A stretch of DNA of 34,349 nucleotides from Bacteroides sp. (GCA_014801865.1 JAAVDH010000005.1:8538-42886), one strand, 5' to 3'. Shown: positions 23,987-32,908, numbered from the stretch's first letter. Numbers and translations: made by a program. The notes: generated from the sequence alone by a model not told the origin.

Positions 23987-25639
23987 ATGTCACGTTTTAA
24001 CAACTCAATACACCGATGGGTACCCATCATGACAATCTGGGCGCTTGCAGCGCTTGTAGTGCCGTGCGTAGCCCTCGGAATAACCGAGCAGCTTACTCCG
24101 GCGGCTTTCGCAACGGCTGTTCTGCTACCGCTTGGAGTATACACGCTGTTCACGGGAGTATCGCGCCGTCCGCTTATAGCAATGCTCCTGCTCTTTCCGT
24201 GGACGTTTCTGAGCGCATTCCAGATAGTGCTTCTTTATCTGTTCGGAAAGTCTATCATAGCCGTGGATATGTTTCTCAACGTGGTGACTACCAATGTGAC
24301 TGAAGCTTCCGAATTGCTCGCCAATCTTCTTCCGGCAATATTCTCGGTGCTGGTGCTTTACCTGCCACCGATTATAATGGCTATTGTGGCAGCCTGCAAA
24401 AATGCACGGCTTACCCGTCACTTCCTACTGCGCACGAGAATCACCGGTGTGGCAATTACCGCGACAGGCCTCCTTTGCCTCACAGGTGCATACCTCACTG
24501 TGCCGCATTACAGGATGATCAACGATCTCTTTCCCGTAAATGTCTGCTACAATCTCAAATTGGCCATTCAGCGTACCTGCGAAACGAAGCGCTACCAAAC
24601 CACGCCTCCCGACTATCAGTTCGCCACCGTAAGTGAGCGCGCCGACTCAATACCCGAACTATACGTAGTGGTCATTGGAGAGACCTCGCGTGCCGATAAC
24701 TGGCAATTATTTGGCTATGAACGTCCTACTACTCCCGACCTTATGGATGTAGAGGGGCTTGTGGCCTATCCACATACCCTCAGCGAGAGCAACACCACTC
24801 ATAAGAGCGTGCCTATGCTGCTCTCTCATGTCGACTCGTATACATTCGCCGACTCGCTGTCATACATCAAGAGCCTCATCACAGCCTTTAAGGAAGGAGG
24901 ATACGCTACGGCTGCTGTTTCTAACCAACAACACAACGGATCTTATATAGATTTCTTCCTCCAGGAGGCCGACACATGCTTATTTCTAAAGGATATTTCC
25001 CCTGATACTAAAGATATAGAACTAACCGGACATATACGCGACATCCTAACTGCGGATAATACCAAGCAACTGATTGTGGTACACACCTATGGGTCGCATT
25101 TCAAATACAATGACCGCTACCCCGAGGAGTTCGCGTATTTCACTCCCGATGCTCCTCTGGAAGCCCTTCCCGCTCTGCGTCCAAAGCTCATCAACGCCTA
25201 TGACAACACCATCCGATACACTTCCCGACTGCTCGGCGACATCATCGCCATGCTTAACGAATATCATGGGGTGTCGGCTATGATATACACCTCTGACCAC
25301 GGCGAGGACATCTTCGACGATGAGCGTCACCTCTTCCTCCATGCCTCTCCTACACCTTCGTACTGGCAGCTACATGTGCCGCTACTAATCTGGATGTCAC
25401 GTGACTTCCGTGAGCGATACCCGGCTCTTGAGGCCGCAGCACGCAGCAATGTGAATAGTCAGGTGTCATCCTCTGCATCATTATTCCCTACCCTGATGTC
25501 ACTTGCAGGTCTGAGAGCGGGAGTCGTCGACACTACCCGCTCGCTCGCGTCGCCCGCATACAGACCGCGCCCCCATACCTATCTTACTGACCGCAATGAA
25601 TCGGTCGATATAGCTACTTTCTCCATTTCAGAGCCCTAA
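23987..25639 (+). CDS. Lipid A phosphoethanolamine transferase, EptA-like
   Basis: An inner-membrane enzyme of 550 residues with a periplasmic alkaline-phosphatase-fold domain. The family transfers phosphoethanolamine from phosphatidylethanolamine to lipid A phosphate, which lowers surface charge. N-terminal half: about five hydrophobic helices (13-33, 40-56, 62-86, 110-138, 150-172). Catalytic domain from about 222: VVIGETSRADN with metal-ligand Glu232, the threonine nucleophile in SNTTHKSVPML (Thr271 aligns with the EptA threonine) and TSDHGEDIFDDERHLFLHA with the Asp-His metal pair. The cysteine after SVP in proteobacterial EptA is absent. It is followed 30 bases later by a TonB-dependent receptor, so the two may be co-transcribed. 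The exact acceptor cannot be read from sequence. Confidence 0.88.
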   Translation: MSRFNNSIHRWVPIMTIWALAALVVPCVALGITEQLTPAAFATAVLLPLGVYTLFTGVSRRPLIAMLLLFPWTFLSAFQIVLLYLFGKSIIAVDMFLNVVTTNVTEASELLANLLPAIFSVLVLYLPPIIMAIVAACKNARLTRHFLLRTRITGVAITATGLLCLTGAYLTVPHYRMINDLFPVNVCYNLKLAIQRTCETKRYQTTPPDYQFATVSERADSIPELYVVVIGETSRADNWQLFGYERPTTPDLMDVEGLVAYPHTLSESNTTHKSVPMLLSHVDSYTFADSLSYIKSLITAFKEGGYATAAVSNQQHNGSYIDFFLQEADTCLFLKDISPDTKDIELTGHIRDILTADNTKQLIVVHTYGSHFKYNDRYPEEFAYFTPDAPLEALPALRPKLINAYDNTIRYTSRLLGDIIAMLNEYHGVSAMIYTSDHGEDIFDDERHLFLHASPTPSYWQLHVPLLIWMSRDFRERYPALEAAARSNVNSQVSSSASLFPTLMSLAGLRAGVVDTTRSLASPAYRPRPHTYLTDRNESVDIATFSISEP

Positions 25640-25668
25640 AACATTACTTTTTCCCTCATACCTATATA

Positions 25669-27531
25669 ATGAACCAATCACTATACGCCATCGCTCTGAC
25701 CGGCATGATCATGGTCGGAGCACCATCTGTATATTCCGTTGAGAATCCTGACACGACAAAAGTATTGCACGAAGTGGTCGTAACGGGAACACCCTCATCC
25801 ATCCGCAGTAATCTCCTGCCCTATACAGTATCTGTGGTCGGAAAACATAAGCTTGAGACGGCAGGACACACTCAGGTTCTTTCGGTGATTTCAGGCATGG
25901 TGCCGAGTCTGTTTGTTACCGAGCGGTCGATTTACGGTTATGGTGTGAGCAACGGCGGATCCGGTCACATCAAACTCCGTGGCGTGGGAGGCGACCGAGC
26001 GAGCGGTGTGCTGATGATGGTTGACGGACAACCTCAGTTTGCCGGACTATATTCCCACCACATTGCAGATTTCTATGAAAAGGAATCTGTGGAGAGAGTC
26101 GAAGTGCTTCGCGGTCCGGGGTCGGTACTCTATGGGTCCAATGCTATGGCAGGAGCCATCAATGTCATCACACGTAATCCTGATAAGAATGGTGTACAAA
26201 CCACCATCACCACACAATATGGCTCATATAACACATGGCTTTCTTCGGCCACCAACACTGTAAAGATAGGCAGCTTCACCTCACTTGCCTCGCTGTCATA
26301 CAATCGCAGTGACGGCACAGTCAAAGATTTCGACTTCAAGCAGGCTGAGGGATACGCAAAAATCGGATACGCGTTTTCCAACCATTGGAATGGTACGGCA
26401 GACTTCACCCTGATGAATCTGCGTGGCAATGACCCGATATATCCCCGTCTCTCCGACCCTGAGTCAACAGCCATATACTCTCAGAACATCACTCGTGGCG
26501 AAGCCTCGCTCATGGCCACCAACAATTACGGCACTACTTCAGGAGCCATAAGGACATATTACAGCTACGGCAACCACTATATTGATGATCCCCGACATTT
26601 TCACAGCAAAGATGACCGATTCGGGATAATCGCCTACCAGAGTTTCAAGCCATGGCAGGACGCAAACGCCACCATCGGCTTTGACTTCGACACCTACGCC
26701 GGAGAGATACCTATGTCAGGAGGCAACAGCCATACCGAGGGATCGAAGAGCACACTCGCCCGAAAGACCATCACCGAATACTCTCCGTACGTCACACTTA
26801 CACAGTCGCTGGCCGAGGAGGTGATTAACCTCAATGCCGGATTACGCATGGCCAACAGCGACATGTTTGATACTCAATGGGTACCTCAGTTCGGTTTTTC
26901 GGTCAACCCCGGTGCCGACCTCACGATAAAAGGAAACCTCGCCATGGGCTACCGTAACCCCTCGTTCCGCGAACTCTACCTTTACGCCATGGCTAATCCT
27001 GATCTTCAGCCCGAAAAGATGATGAATTATGAGCTGACACTCGGTAAACGCTTCTCTCGTTATTTCAGCATCGACGTTACGGGCTACTACTCGCGTGGTA
27101 CAAATCTTATACAGACCGTTGACATGAAGAATCAGAATACCGGCCGATTCATCAATAAGGGTATCGAAGTGTCGGCGCAGAGCCATCCCCTTGACAACCT
27201 CCACCTCTATGCCACCTACAGCTACATGCACACCTCGTTGGATAACCTTACCGGAGCGCCGAAAAACCAATACTATCTCGGAGCAGACTGGACACCTGTC
27301 AAGAAACTCACCGTTGGAGCCGACCTCAAAGGTATCGGAGGACTCTATGTAGCCGATGAAGTCAAGAACCAGAATTATGCGGTGCTCAATATGAAGATTT
27401 CCTACGAGGTATGTCGTTACCTGTCGGTATTCACCCGTCTGGAGAACATCACCGACACACGCTACGTCATCAATCGCGGCTACGACATGCCCGGCTTCAC
27501 CGCCATGGGCGGTCTCAAAATCCGGTTCTGA
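25669..27531 (+). CDS. TonB-dependent outer-membrane receptor
   Basis: A 620-residue receptor, near BtuB size. A signal peptide covers about 1-24 (ALTGMIMVGAPSVYS). A TonB box, HEVVVTGT, follows at about 34-41. The plug domain spans about 45-170 and includes IKLRGVGGDRASGVLMMVDG and VERVEVLRGPGSVLYGSNAMAGAINVITR, both classic plug signatures. The rest is a 22-strand barrel ending in KIRF with the expected terminal phenylalanine. The C-terminal ITDTRYVINRGYDMPGF block is common in receptors for siderophores, haem or cobalamin, but no cobalamin, haem or iron transport gene is beside it, and no SusD, so the ligand is left open. It probably forms one unit with the EptA-like gene upstream. Confidence 0.93.
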   Translation: MNQSLYAIALTGMIMVGAPSVYSVENPDTTKVLHEVVVTGTPSSIRSNLLPYTVSVVGKHKLETAGHTQVLSVISGMVPSLFVTERSIYGYGVSNGGSGHIKLRGVGGDRASGVLMMVDGQPQFAGLYSHHIADFYEKESVERVEVLRGPGSVLYGSNAMAGAINVITRNPDKNGVQTTITTQYGSYNTWLSSATNTVKIGSFTSLASLSYNRSDGTVKDFDFKQAEGYAKIGYAFSNHWNGTADFTLMNLRGNDPIYPRLSDPESTAIYSQNITRGEASLMATNNYGTTSGAIRTYYSYGNHYIDDPRHFHSKDDRFGIIAYQSFKPWQDANATIGFDFDTYAGEIPMSGGNSHTEGSKSTLARKTITEYSPYVTLTQSLAEEVINLNAGLRMANSDMFDTQWVPQFGFSVNPGADLTIKGNLAMGYRNPSFRELYLYAMANPDLQPEKMMNYELTLGKRFSRYFSIDVTGYYSRGTNLIQTVDMKNQNTGRFINKGIEVSAQSHPLDNLHLYATYSYMHTSLDNLTGAPKNQYYLGADWTPVKKLTVGADLKGIGGLYVADEVKNQNYAVLNMKISYEVCRYLSVFTRLENITDTRYVINRGYDMPGFTAMGGLKIRF

Positions 27532-27570
27532 GCCTTCCGTCCTCCTTCTCCCTATATTCGGGTGATTTTG

Positions 27571-27612
27571 ATACACCCTATTGGGGTATGAGTGGTTTTT
27601 TCGCTAATTTTG
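27571..27612 (+). promoter_or_regulatory. Promoter of purE with overlapping hairpin
   Basis: TTG (27581-27583), a 21-base spacer and TAATTTTG (27605-27612) form a Bacteroidetes promoter about 27 bases before the purE ATG. The -33 region overlaps an imperfect inverted repeat, ATACACCC with GGGGTAT (27571-27589), followed by TTTTTT (27596-27601). That hairpin could end transcripts of the receptor gene or act as an operator. Confidence 0.65.
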
Positions 27613-27638
27613 CAGTGGTAATTAACCAACAGATTGAT

Positions 27639-28145
27639 ATGAAACCATTAGTTAGCATTATAATGGGCAGCACTTCTGACTTGCCCATCCTTGAGAAGAC
27701 AGCCAAGTTTCTGGACTCAATGGAGATTCCTTTTGAAATCAATGCACTGTCAGCTCACCGCACCCCGGCTCAGGTCGAGGAGTTTGCAGTGAATGCTGCC
27801 AACCGTGGCATAAAAGTGATTATCGCCGCCGCAGGTATGGCCGCCGCCCTTCCGGGAGTGATTGCCGCCATGACACCGGTGCCCGTAATCGGCCTGCCTA
27901 TTTCATCTACGCTCGACGGTCAGGACGCCCTGTTCTCTATCGTGCAGATGCCTCCGGGCGTAGCTGTGGCTACTGTGGGTATCAATGCCGGAATGAATGC
28001 CGGTGTGCTCGCCACACAGATTGTGGCCCTGACAGACAGCGAAGTAGCTAAGCGCTATGCCGTATATCGTCAGGGACTCGCCGATAAGATTGTCAAGGCC
28101 AACGAGCAGCTCAAGGAAGTTAAATTCAAGTTTAAGACCAACTGA
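27639..28145 (+). CDS. purE: N5-carboxyaminoimidazole ribonucleotide mutase PurE (class I)
   Basis: Moves the carboxylate from N5 to C4 of carboxyaminoimidazole ribonucleotide in de novo purine synthesis. The 168-residue length matches class I PurE. Motifs: IIMGSTSDLP near the N-terminus (phosphate loop), SAHRTPAQV with the catalytic His, AAGMAAALPGVIAA, and MPPGVAVATVGI. The start is the ATG at 27639 (MKPLVSIIMGS), just after its promoter; the open frame extends further upstream into the receptor gene but without PurE character. It is followed without gap by a tandem repeat and then ispG. The PurK partner is not in the window. Confidence 0.95.
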   Translation: MKPLVSIIMGSTSDLPILEKTAKFLDSMEIPFEINALSAHRTPAQVEEFAVNAANRGIKVIIAAAGMAAALPGVIAAMTPVPVIGLPISSTLDGQDALFSIVQMPPGVAVATVGINAGMNAGVLATQIVALTDSEVAKRYAVYRQGLADKIVKANEQLKEVKFKFKTN

Positions 28146-28221
28146 TTAATCGCGATTGACCGGGATTAATCAGGAATTATCGAGATTGATCGAGAATAGT
28201 CAGGAATAATCATAAATCATC
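28144..28221 (+). repeat. 10-bp tandem array between purE and ispG
   Basis: Eight units in exact 10-base register run from inside the purE stop codon to the ispG ATG: GATTAATCGC, GATTGACCGG, GATTAATCAG, GAATTATCGA, GATTGATCGA, GAATAGTCAG, GAATAATCAT and a final partial AAATCATC. The consensus is about GATTAATCGA, with the palindrome GATTAATC at its core. Confidence 0.82.
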
Positions 28222-29919
28222 ATGAAGAGAGTCGGATACATGCGCCGTCCTACCGTGGAGGTTGACGTGGCGGGAGTGCCCCTCGGAGGCAACCGCCCCA
28301 TAAGAGTGCAGTCAATGACAAATACTTCGACCATGGATACTGAGGCTTCGGTGGCACAAGCCGCACGCATTGCCGAAGCCGGAGGAGAGTATGTGCGCCT
28401 CACGGCACAAGGGGTGCGCGAAGCTGACAACATAGGAGTGATACGCTCACAGCTGCGTGAGCGCGGTATCATGACACCTCTGGTAGCCGACATACACTTC
28501 AATCCCAAGGCTGCGTTCGCGGCCACATCGAGCGCCCACAAGGTGAGAATCAATCCCGGCAACTTCGTTGATCCGGGTCGCACGTTCACCAAGATAGAAT
28601 TTACCGACGAGGAGTATCAGCGTGAGATTCAGAAAATCTCCGAGACATTGGTGCCATTTCTGAATCTATGCAAGGCCAACGGTACAGCCATCCGTATCGG
28701 CGTAAACCATGGAAGCCTCTCTGACCGCATCATGAGCCGATATGGCGACACCCCCGAGGGCATGGTGGAGAGTGCTATGGAGTTTCTGCGCGTGTGTCGC
28801 GACAATGACTTCCACCGCGTAGTGATAAGCATCAAAGCCTCGAATGTAAGAGTGATGGTGACCACCGTTCGTCTGCTTGCCCGCGCTATGGAGCAGGAAG
28901 ACATGGCTTATCCGCTGCATCTCGGCGTGACCGAGGCCGGTGATGGTGAAGACGGACGCGTGAAGTCGGCCGTAGGCATAGGCACACTTCTTTCCGAGGG
29001 TCTTGGCGACACTATAAGAGTGTCACTCAGCGAAGCTCCCGAGGCCGAGATACCGGTAGCACGCATGTTGGTTGACCACGTGGCCGATATCGCTGCCGCA
29101 CCTGCACTCGAATATGAACTAATCGAAGGCTATGACGCCATACGCCCTGCCCGCGCCACTACCTTGCGGGTAGGTAATATAGGTGGCGACGCAACTCCCA
29201 TAGTGGTAGGAGCCGAATCAATGGCAGCTTACCACCCCGACAATTGCCCTGACTACTTCGCCGACGCTCTGCCAGGCAACTGGGAAGAGATCGACGTTAC
29301 CGACGGTCTGCCGGAGAATCTTGACAAAACCCTGAGCGAGGACACCGTATTGCTGCTCACATCGCGACATCCCAACTTCTCAGGCAGCATACTGCGCGCC
29401 ATGCACGAACTTGGCCGACGCGGCATCAACGCTCCTACAGTCATCAAAGCCTCATATCCATCGCTTGACAGCGTGAAAGCTACCGTACATGCAGCTATGG
29501 ATCTCGGCACCGTTCTCATGAACGGCTTTGGCGACGGTATCTGGATCGATGCTCCGGCATTGGACGCAGATGACGCAGCACGCCTGTCGTTCGGCATACT
29601 TCAGGCCACACGACTGAGAGTGTCGCGCACGGAGTATATAGCCTGCCCCGGATGTGGCCGCACGCTCTTTGACCTGCAGAACACACTACGTGAGGTCAAG
29701 GCAGCCACTTCACGCCTTAAGGGACTGAAAATCGGCGTTATGGGCTGTATAGTCAACGGCCCCGGCGAGATGGCCGATGCCGACTACGGATATGTAGGTG
29801 CGGGTATCGGAAAAGTAAGCCTGTATCGCGGCAAGGAATGTGTGGAAAAGAATATCCCTGCCTCGGAAGCCCTGCCCCGCCTGATAGCACTGATTAAAGC
29901 CGACGGACGATGGAAGTAG
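28222..29919 (+). CDS. ispG: 4-hydroxy-3-methylbut-2-enyl diphosphate synthase IspG (insert-containing type)
   Basis: Iron-sulfur enzyme of the methylerythritol phosphate pathway that converts the cyclic diphosphate MEcPP to HMBPP, a precursor of isoprenoids. The 565-residue length indicates the three-domain form with an extra insert, as in plants, Chlamydia and Bacteroidetes, versus about 370 in Escherichia coli. The N-terminal TIM-barrel segment (about 1-265) includes RVQSMTNT, VADIHFNP and RINPGN. The insert spans about 270-450. The C-terminal 4Fe-4S domain has Cys475 and Cys478 in CPGCGRT and Cys509 in GCIVNGPGE, whose Glu516 completes the set. Its last 10 bases overlap ribD, implying translational coupling. 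Confidence 0.96.
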   Translation: MKRVGYMRRPTVEVDVAGVPLGGNRPIRVQSMTNTSTMDTEASVAQAARIAEAGGEYVRLTAQGVREADNIGVIRSQLRERGIMTPLVADIHFNPKAAFAATSSAHKVRINPGNFVDPGRTFTKIEFTDEEYQREIQKISETLVPFLNLCKANGTAIRIGVNHGSLSDRIMSRYGDTPEGMVESAMEFLRVCRDNDFHRVVISIKASNVRVMVTTVRLLARAMEQEDMAYPLHLGVTEAGDGEDGRVKSAVGIGTLLSEGLGDTIRVSLSEAPEAEIPVARMLVDHVADIAAAPALEYELIEGYDAIRPARATTLRVGNIGGDATPIVVGAESMAAYHPDNCPDYFADALPGNWEEIDVTDGLPENLDKTLSEDTVLLLTSRHPNFSGSILRAMHELGRRGINAPTVIKASYPSLDSVKATVHAAMDLGTVLMNGFGDGIWIDAPALDADDAARLSFGILQATRLRVSRTEYIACPGCGRTLFDLQNTLREVKAATSRLKGLKIGVMGCIVNGPGEMADADYGYVGAGIGKVSLYRGKECVEKNIPASEALPRLIALIKADGRWK

Positions 29920-30962
29920 AGCTTAGGTTTATGAAGCGGGCGTTGCAGCTGGCCCGGGGAGGAGACACCATGGTGTCACCCAATCCTATGGTCGGTGCCG
30001 TCATTACCGACCGCAACGGACGCATCATAGGCGAAGGATGGCATCGTAAGTGGGGCGAGGGACATGCCGAGGTCAATGCCGTGGCATCAGTGACCGACAA
30101 GTCACTGCTTCACGACTGCACCATGTATGTCACTCTCGAACCATGTTCGCACTATGGCAAAACACCCCCATGCGCCGAACTCATCATTCGCTCGGGCATA
30201 CCCCGTGTGGTGGTAGGGTGTCTCGACCCATTTGTCAAAGTGGCCGGACGTGGCGTAAGGATGCTGCGCGAGGCCGGTGTCGAGGTTGTGGTTCCCTTCA
30301 TGGAAGATGAGTGTAAGGCTCTCAACCGACGGTTTATGACCGCTCATACCGAGGGGCGCCCATTTGTGCTACTCAAATATGCCATGTCATCGGACGGATA
30401 TATTGACACTCCGGGCCCGGTGCCTGCCCGATGGTCTTCACCCGCTACGATGGTGCTGATGCATGCGCAGAGGGCCAGATACGACGCCATACTCGTAGGG
30501 AGCGGCACAGTGCTCCACGACGATCCGAGGCTTGACGTGCGTGTAGGCGATCAGGAATCGCCACGCCGCCAGCCCCTGAAAGTAATTCTCGACCGCCGGG
30601 GACGCGTAACTGACGACTACCGTATTACCCGCAGCACTCCTCCGCCGGTAATATATCGCGAAGGCGACCTGAAGACCATACTTAGCGACCTCTATTCAAG
30701 GGGCATAACCTCACTGATGGTTGAGGGTGGCGCCGAAGTGCTCCGTAGCTTCTATGAAGAATCGCTTTGGGACGAAGCCCGTGTAGAGGTAGCCCCGATG
30801 ACCTTACGCGAGGCCCTCGCTTCAGCTGAATCCCACGCCGTTAACAACAAGATATCCGGCGACATACCGCTACATCTCCATGTAGGACTCCCTAAGCAGG
30901 GATGCCTCATATCAGAGCTGACGGTTGACGGACGCCGCATATTTACTTTCCGCAATACATAA
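29910..30962 (+). CDS. ribD: Bifunctional riboflavin biosynthesis deaminase/reductase RibD
   Basis: Carries out the second and third steps of riboflavin synthesis from the GTP-derived pyrimidine. Deaminase domain (about 1-140): zinc ligands His52 in GHAEVN (catalytic Glu54), Cys79 and Cys88 in EPCSHYGKTPPC. Reductase domain (about 147-350): RPFVLLKYAMSSDGYID, VGSGTVLHDDPRLDVR and MVEGGAEVLRSF, the NADPH/substrate-binding signatures. Length 350 is normal. The first ATG overlaps the ispG stop; a second in-frame ATG lies seven codons later (29931), so the start is slightly uncertain. Other riboflavin genes are not in the window. Confidence 0.96.
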   Translation: MEVELRFMKRALQLARGGDTMVSPNPMVGAVITDRNGRIIGEGWHRKWGEGHAEVNAVASVTDKSLLHDCTMYVTLEPCSHYGKTPPCAELIIRSGIPRVVVGCLDPFVKVAGRGVRMLREAGVEVVVPFMEDECKALNRRFMTAHTEGRPFVLLKYAMSSDGYIDTPGPVPARWSSPATMVLMHAQRARYDAILVGSGTVLHDDPRLDVRVGDQESPRRQPLKVILDRRGRVTDDYRITRSTPPPVIYREGDLKTILSDLYSRGITSLMVEGGAEVLRSFYEESLWDEARVEVAPMTLREALASAESHAVNNKISGDIPLHLHVGLPKQGCLISELTVDGRRIFTFRNT

Positions 30963-30992
30963 TCGTCTCACAGACAGACCAACATACCGAAC

Positions 30993-31763
30993 ATGACTAC
31001 CGAAAGATTACGCATAAACGGGGTTGAGCTGAGCTATGCCACATACGGCGATGCATCGGCACCACCCATGGTACTGATGCACGGCTGGGGCTGCACCCAC
31101 AAGACCGTAGAATCCATAGCCCAGACAGCAGCCCAGACCCATCATGTCTATTCGGTAGACTTCCCGGGCTTCGGTGATTCACAGGAGCCACTGCAAGCGT
31201 GGGGAACGGAAGAGTACACCACATTAATCGAGCTGATGTGTCGCGAACTCGGCATAGTGGAACCTGTGCTTGCCGGACATTCATTTGGCGGACGTGTGGC
31301 CATAACCTTTGCCTCACGCAACAAGGTGAGCAAGGTCATCCTCATTGACAGTGCCGGTGTAAAGCCCAAGCGCACAGCCGACTATTACCTGAGGGTATAT
31401 TGGTTTAAATTCAAGAAGCGCATCCTTCAGCTTGCTCTCGGACGTGAGAAAGCAGCTCAGGTGCTTGATCGGCTGCGGGCCAAGGCAGGGTCTGCGGACT
31501 ACCGCAATTCCTCGCCAATGATGCGCCGTATACTCAGCCGTGTGGTCAACGAAGACCTTTGCCATCTAATGCCGCTCATCTCAGCTCCAACGCTACTCAT
31601 CTGGGGCTCTGACGACACCGCCACTCCCCTTTCCGACGCCCAGAAGATGGAAAGACTCATTCCAGGCAGTGGTCTGGTCAACTTCCCCGGCGCATCACAC
31701 TACAGCTTCCTCGACCGCCCCGCCCAATTCGCCGCCGTGCTCCGCTCCTTCCTCAACAGCTAA
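30993..31763 (+). CDS. Alpha/beta-hydrolase fold protein
   Basis: A 256-residue cytosolic hydrolase. The catalytic triad is visible: nucleophile Ser97 in AGHSFGGRVA (GxSxG), acid Asp207 or Asp208 in WGSDDTATP, and His236 in GASHYSFLD. The oxyanion motif is HGWGCTHK (30-37). A lid region rich in Lys and Arg (about 125-175) sits between strands, as in BioH, MenH and proline-iminopeptidase-like enzymes, but nothing here fixes the substrate. It begins 30 bases after ribD and may belong to the ispG-ribD unit. It is the last gene before an AT-rich accessory gene. Confidence 0.88.
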   Translation: MTTERLRINGVELSYATYGDASAPPMVLMHGWGCTHKTVESIAQTAAQTHHVYSVDFPGFGDSQEPLQAWGTEEYTTLIELMCRELGIVEPVLAGHSFGGRVAITFASRNKVSKVILIDSAGVKPKRTADYYLRVYWFKFKKRILQLALGREKAAQVLDRLRAKAGSADYRNSSPMMRRILSRVVNEDLCHLMPLISAPTLLIWGSDDTATPLSDAQKMERLIPGSGLVNFPGASHYSFLDRPAQFAAVLRSFLNS

Positions 31764-31837
31764 TCCCCGCTGATAAGCCACCCCTGCTTTGCCACATTCA
31801 CCTCTGCCTCAATCGCCTGAAACCATATACCTGAAAA

Positions 31838-32608
31838 ATGACCTCAGAAGAAAAAGAAAAGCTAAAGTATTCACTATTCATAGATGAATGTGGCGACCAT
31901 AATCTCGCAAAGTATGATTCCGGATTCCCAGTGTTTACCTTGTGTGGAATACTCGTCTCACAGCATAATCTAAAATCTTTAAGTAAGGCATTAGAAGACT
32001 TAAAGATAGGAATATTCGGTTCAAAAGATGTCATTATCCACTCCGTAGATATTCGCAAATGGCGTGGCCCTTTTTCAGTACTTGCAGATAAGGTATTAAG
32101 AGAACGCTTCTTTTCCGGCATTGAAAGAATACTTAGCCAAAATGACGCCTATGTAATCGTCAGTTGCACTATATTGAAAGAGCAACTCAATAAATTCTGT
32201 GTAAGGGGTGAAGAAGATGATGTATATGGGCTCTCTCTATCATATCTTATCGAAAGAAGTATTTTTTGTGTTGACAATATAAAAAACGATAAGACAGCAG
32301 AGATTTCCATTGTTGTGGAACGTAGGGGTAAGAAGGAGGATAATAAATTGCTGAATTATTATAATGGACTGCGTAATCGAGGCACAAAATGGGTCAGCGC
32401 AGAGCGTTTAAGGGCGCGTATCAGAGAGTTTTGCTTCAAAAATAAAAAGGATAATCTTATAGGTTTACAGATAGCAGATCTAATAGCCTATCCAGTTACA
32501 ATCCATCTGCTATATCCCGACAGACACAACCCCTCATATGACGCTATCAGACATAATATCTTTCAGGATAAAGGAGTTTTACTTGGACAGAAGGTCATTC
32601 CACATTAA
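31838..32608 (+). CDS. DUF3800 domain protein
   Basis: A 256-residue protein with the DUF3800 hallmark FIDECGDHN near residue 11 (acidic Asp-Glu pair), IIHSVDIRKW (about 65-74) in the middle and NLIGLQIADLIAYPV (about 205-220) near the end. From family knowledge these acidic residues fit an RNase H-like nuclease fold, and the family is common on phages, plasmids and islands; its exact role is unknown. Base composition is visibly more AT-rich than the genes on either side (alpha/beta hydrolase and Mur ligase), a sign of recent transfer of a single gene. No integrase, repeats or partner gene are beside it. The ATG at 31838 follows an AT-rich leader. Confidence 0.85.
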   Translation: MTSEEKEKLKYSLFIDECGDHNLAKYDSGFPVFTLCGILVSQHNLKSLSKALEDLKIGIFGSKDVIIHSVDIRKWRGPFSVLADKVLRERFFSGIERILSQNDAYVIVSCTILKEQLNKFCVRGEEDDVYGLSLSYLIERSIFCVDNIKNDKTAEISIVVERRGKKEDNKLLNYYNGLRNRGTKWVSAERLRARIREFCFKNKKDNLIGLQIADLIAYPVTIHLLYPDRHNPSYDAIRHNIFQDKGVLLGQKVIPH

Positions 32609-32634
32609 GGCTTCATAACACAAGTATCGTGCGA

Positions 32635-32664
32635 AATAAAAAAGAGTAGCCTTGTGACCACTCT
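32635..32664 (-). terminator. Intrinsic terminator of the small-RNA candidate
   Basis: On the minus strand AGAGTGG pairs with CTACTCT (one G-U pair) across the loop TCACAAGG, followed by TTTTTTATTT. It is 27 bases from the stop of the convergent DUF3800 gene. Confidence 0.75.
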
Positions 32665-32744
32665 TTCCGACCGGGCAAAACCGATCCCTAAAATCGTTGC
32701 TTTCGCACTCGAAGTATTTCCTTAAGGGGAAACTACCCTTGTTG
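32636..32744 (-). ncRNA. Candidate small RNA with own promoter and terminator
   Basis: A minus-strand unit of about 105-110 nt bounded by a consensus promoter (32750-32780) and an intrinsic terminator (32635-32664). The transcript would start near 32743. It contains a small GGG/CCCC stem (in AAGGGTAGTTTCCCC), then GCGAAAGC (tetraloop-like), and a hairpin GATCGG-TTTTGC-CCGGTC before the terminator stem. There is no ATG-initiated frame of useful length. I could not assign it to a known RNA family (not SRP RNA, tmRNA, RNase P or tRNA by their hallmarks). Confidence 0.6.
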
Positions 32745-32749
32745 TAGTG

Positions 32750-32780
32750 CAAAGATAATGATATATCAGCAATCTACAAA
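32750..32780 (-). promoter_or_regulatory. Consensus Bacteroidetes promoter on the minus strand
   Basis: Reading on the minus strand: TTTG (32777-32780), 19 bases, TATCTTTG (32750-32757). Both boxes and the spacing match the consensus. No protein gene lies within its reach on that strand, which points to the small RNA. Confidence 0.75.
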
Positions 32781-32908
32781 ATTTTTAACATACGGGGAGA
32801 TATAAAAGTTTACTAACTATTTTATGATATTGCAAGTACTCAAGGTCATATTTGACAACCGGATAGGATGTGGCAAGATATTAGCACGAAATTAGTTGTG
32901 GAAATGCC

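Noticed and set aside
26842-27576. Minus-strand open frame of 244 codons opposite the TonB-dependent receptor
   Set aside because: No recognisable domain; the receptor on the plus strand is intact and explains the open frame.
27411-27638. N-terminal extension of PurE by 76 residues
   Set aside because: It overlaps the receptor gene in another frame and lies upstream of a good promoter for purE.
28144-28221. Possible CRISPR array
   Set aside because: The unit is 10 bp without spacers, and no cas gene is in the window.
32636-32744. tRNA, tmRNA or SRP RNA
   Set aside because: No cloverleaf, no CCA end, no tag frame and no GGAAGG-type SRP loop were seen.
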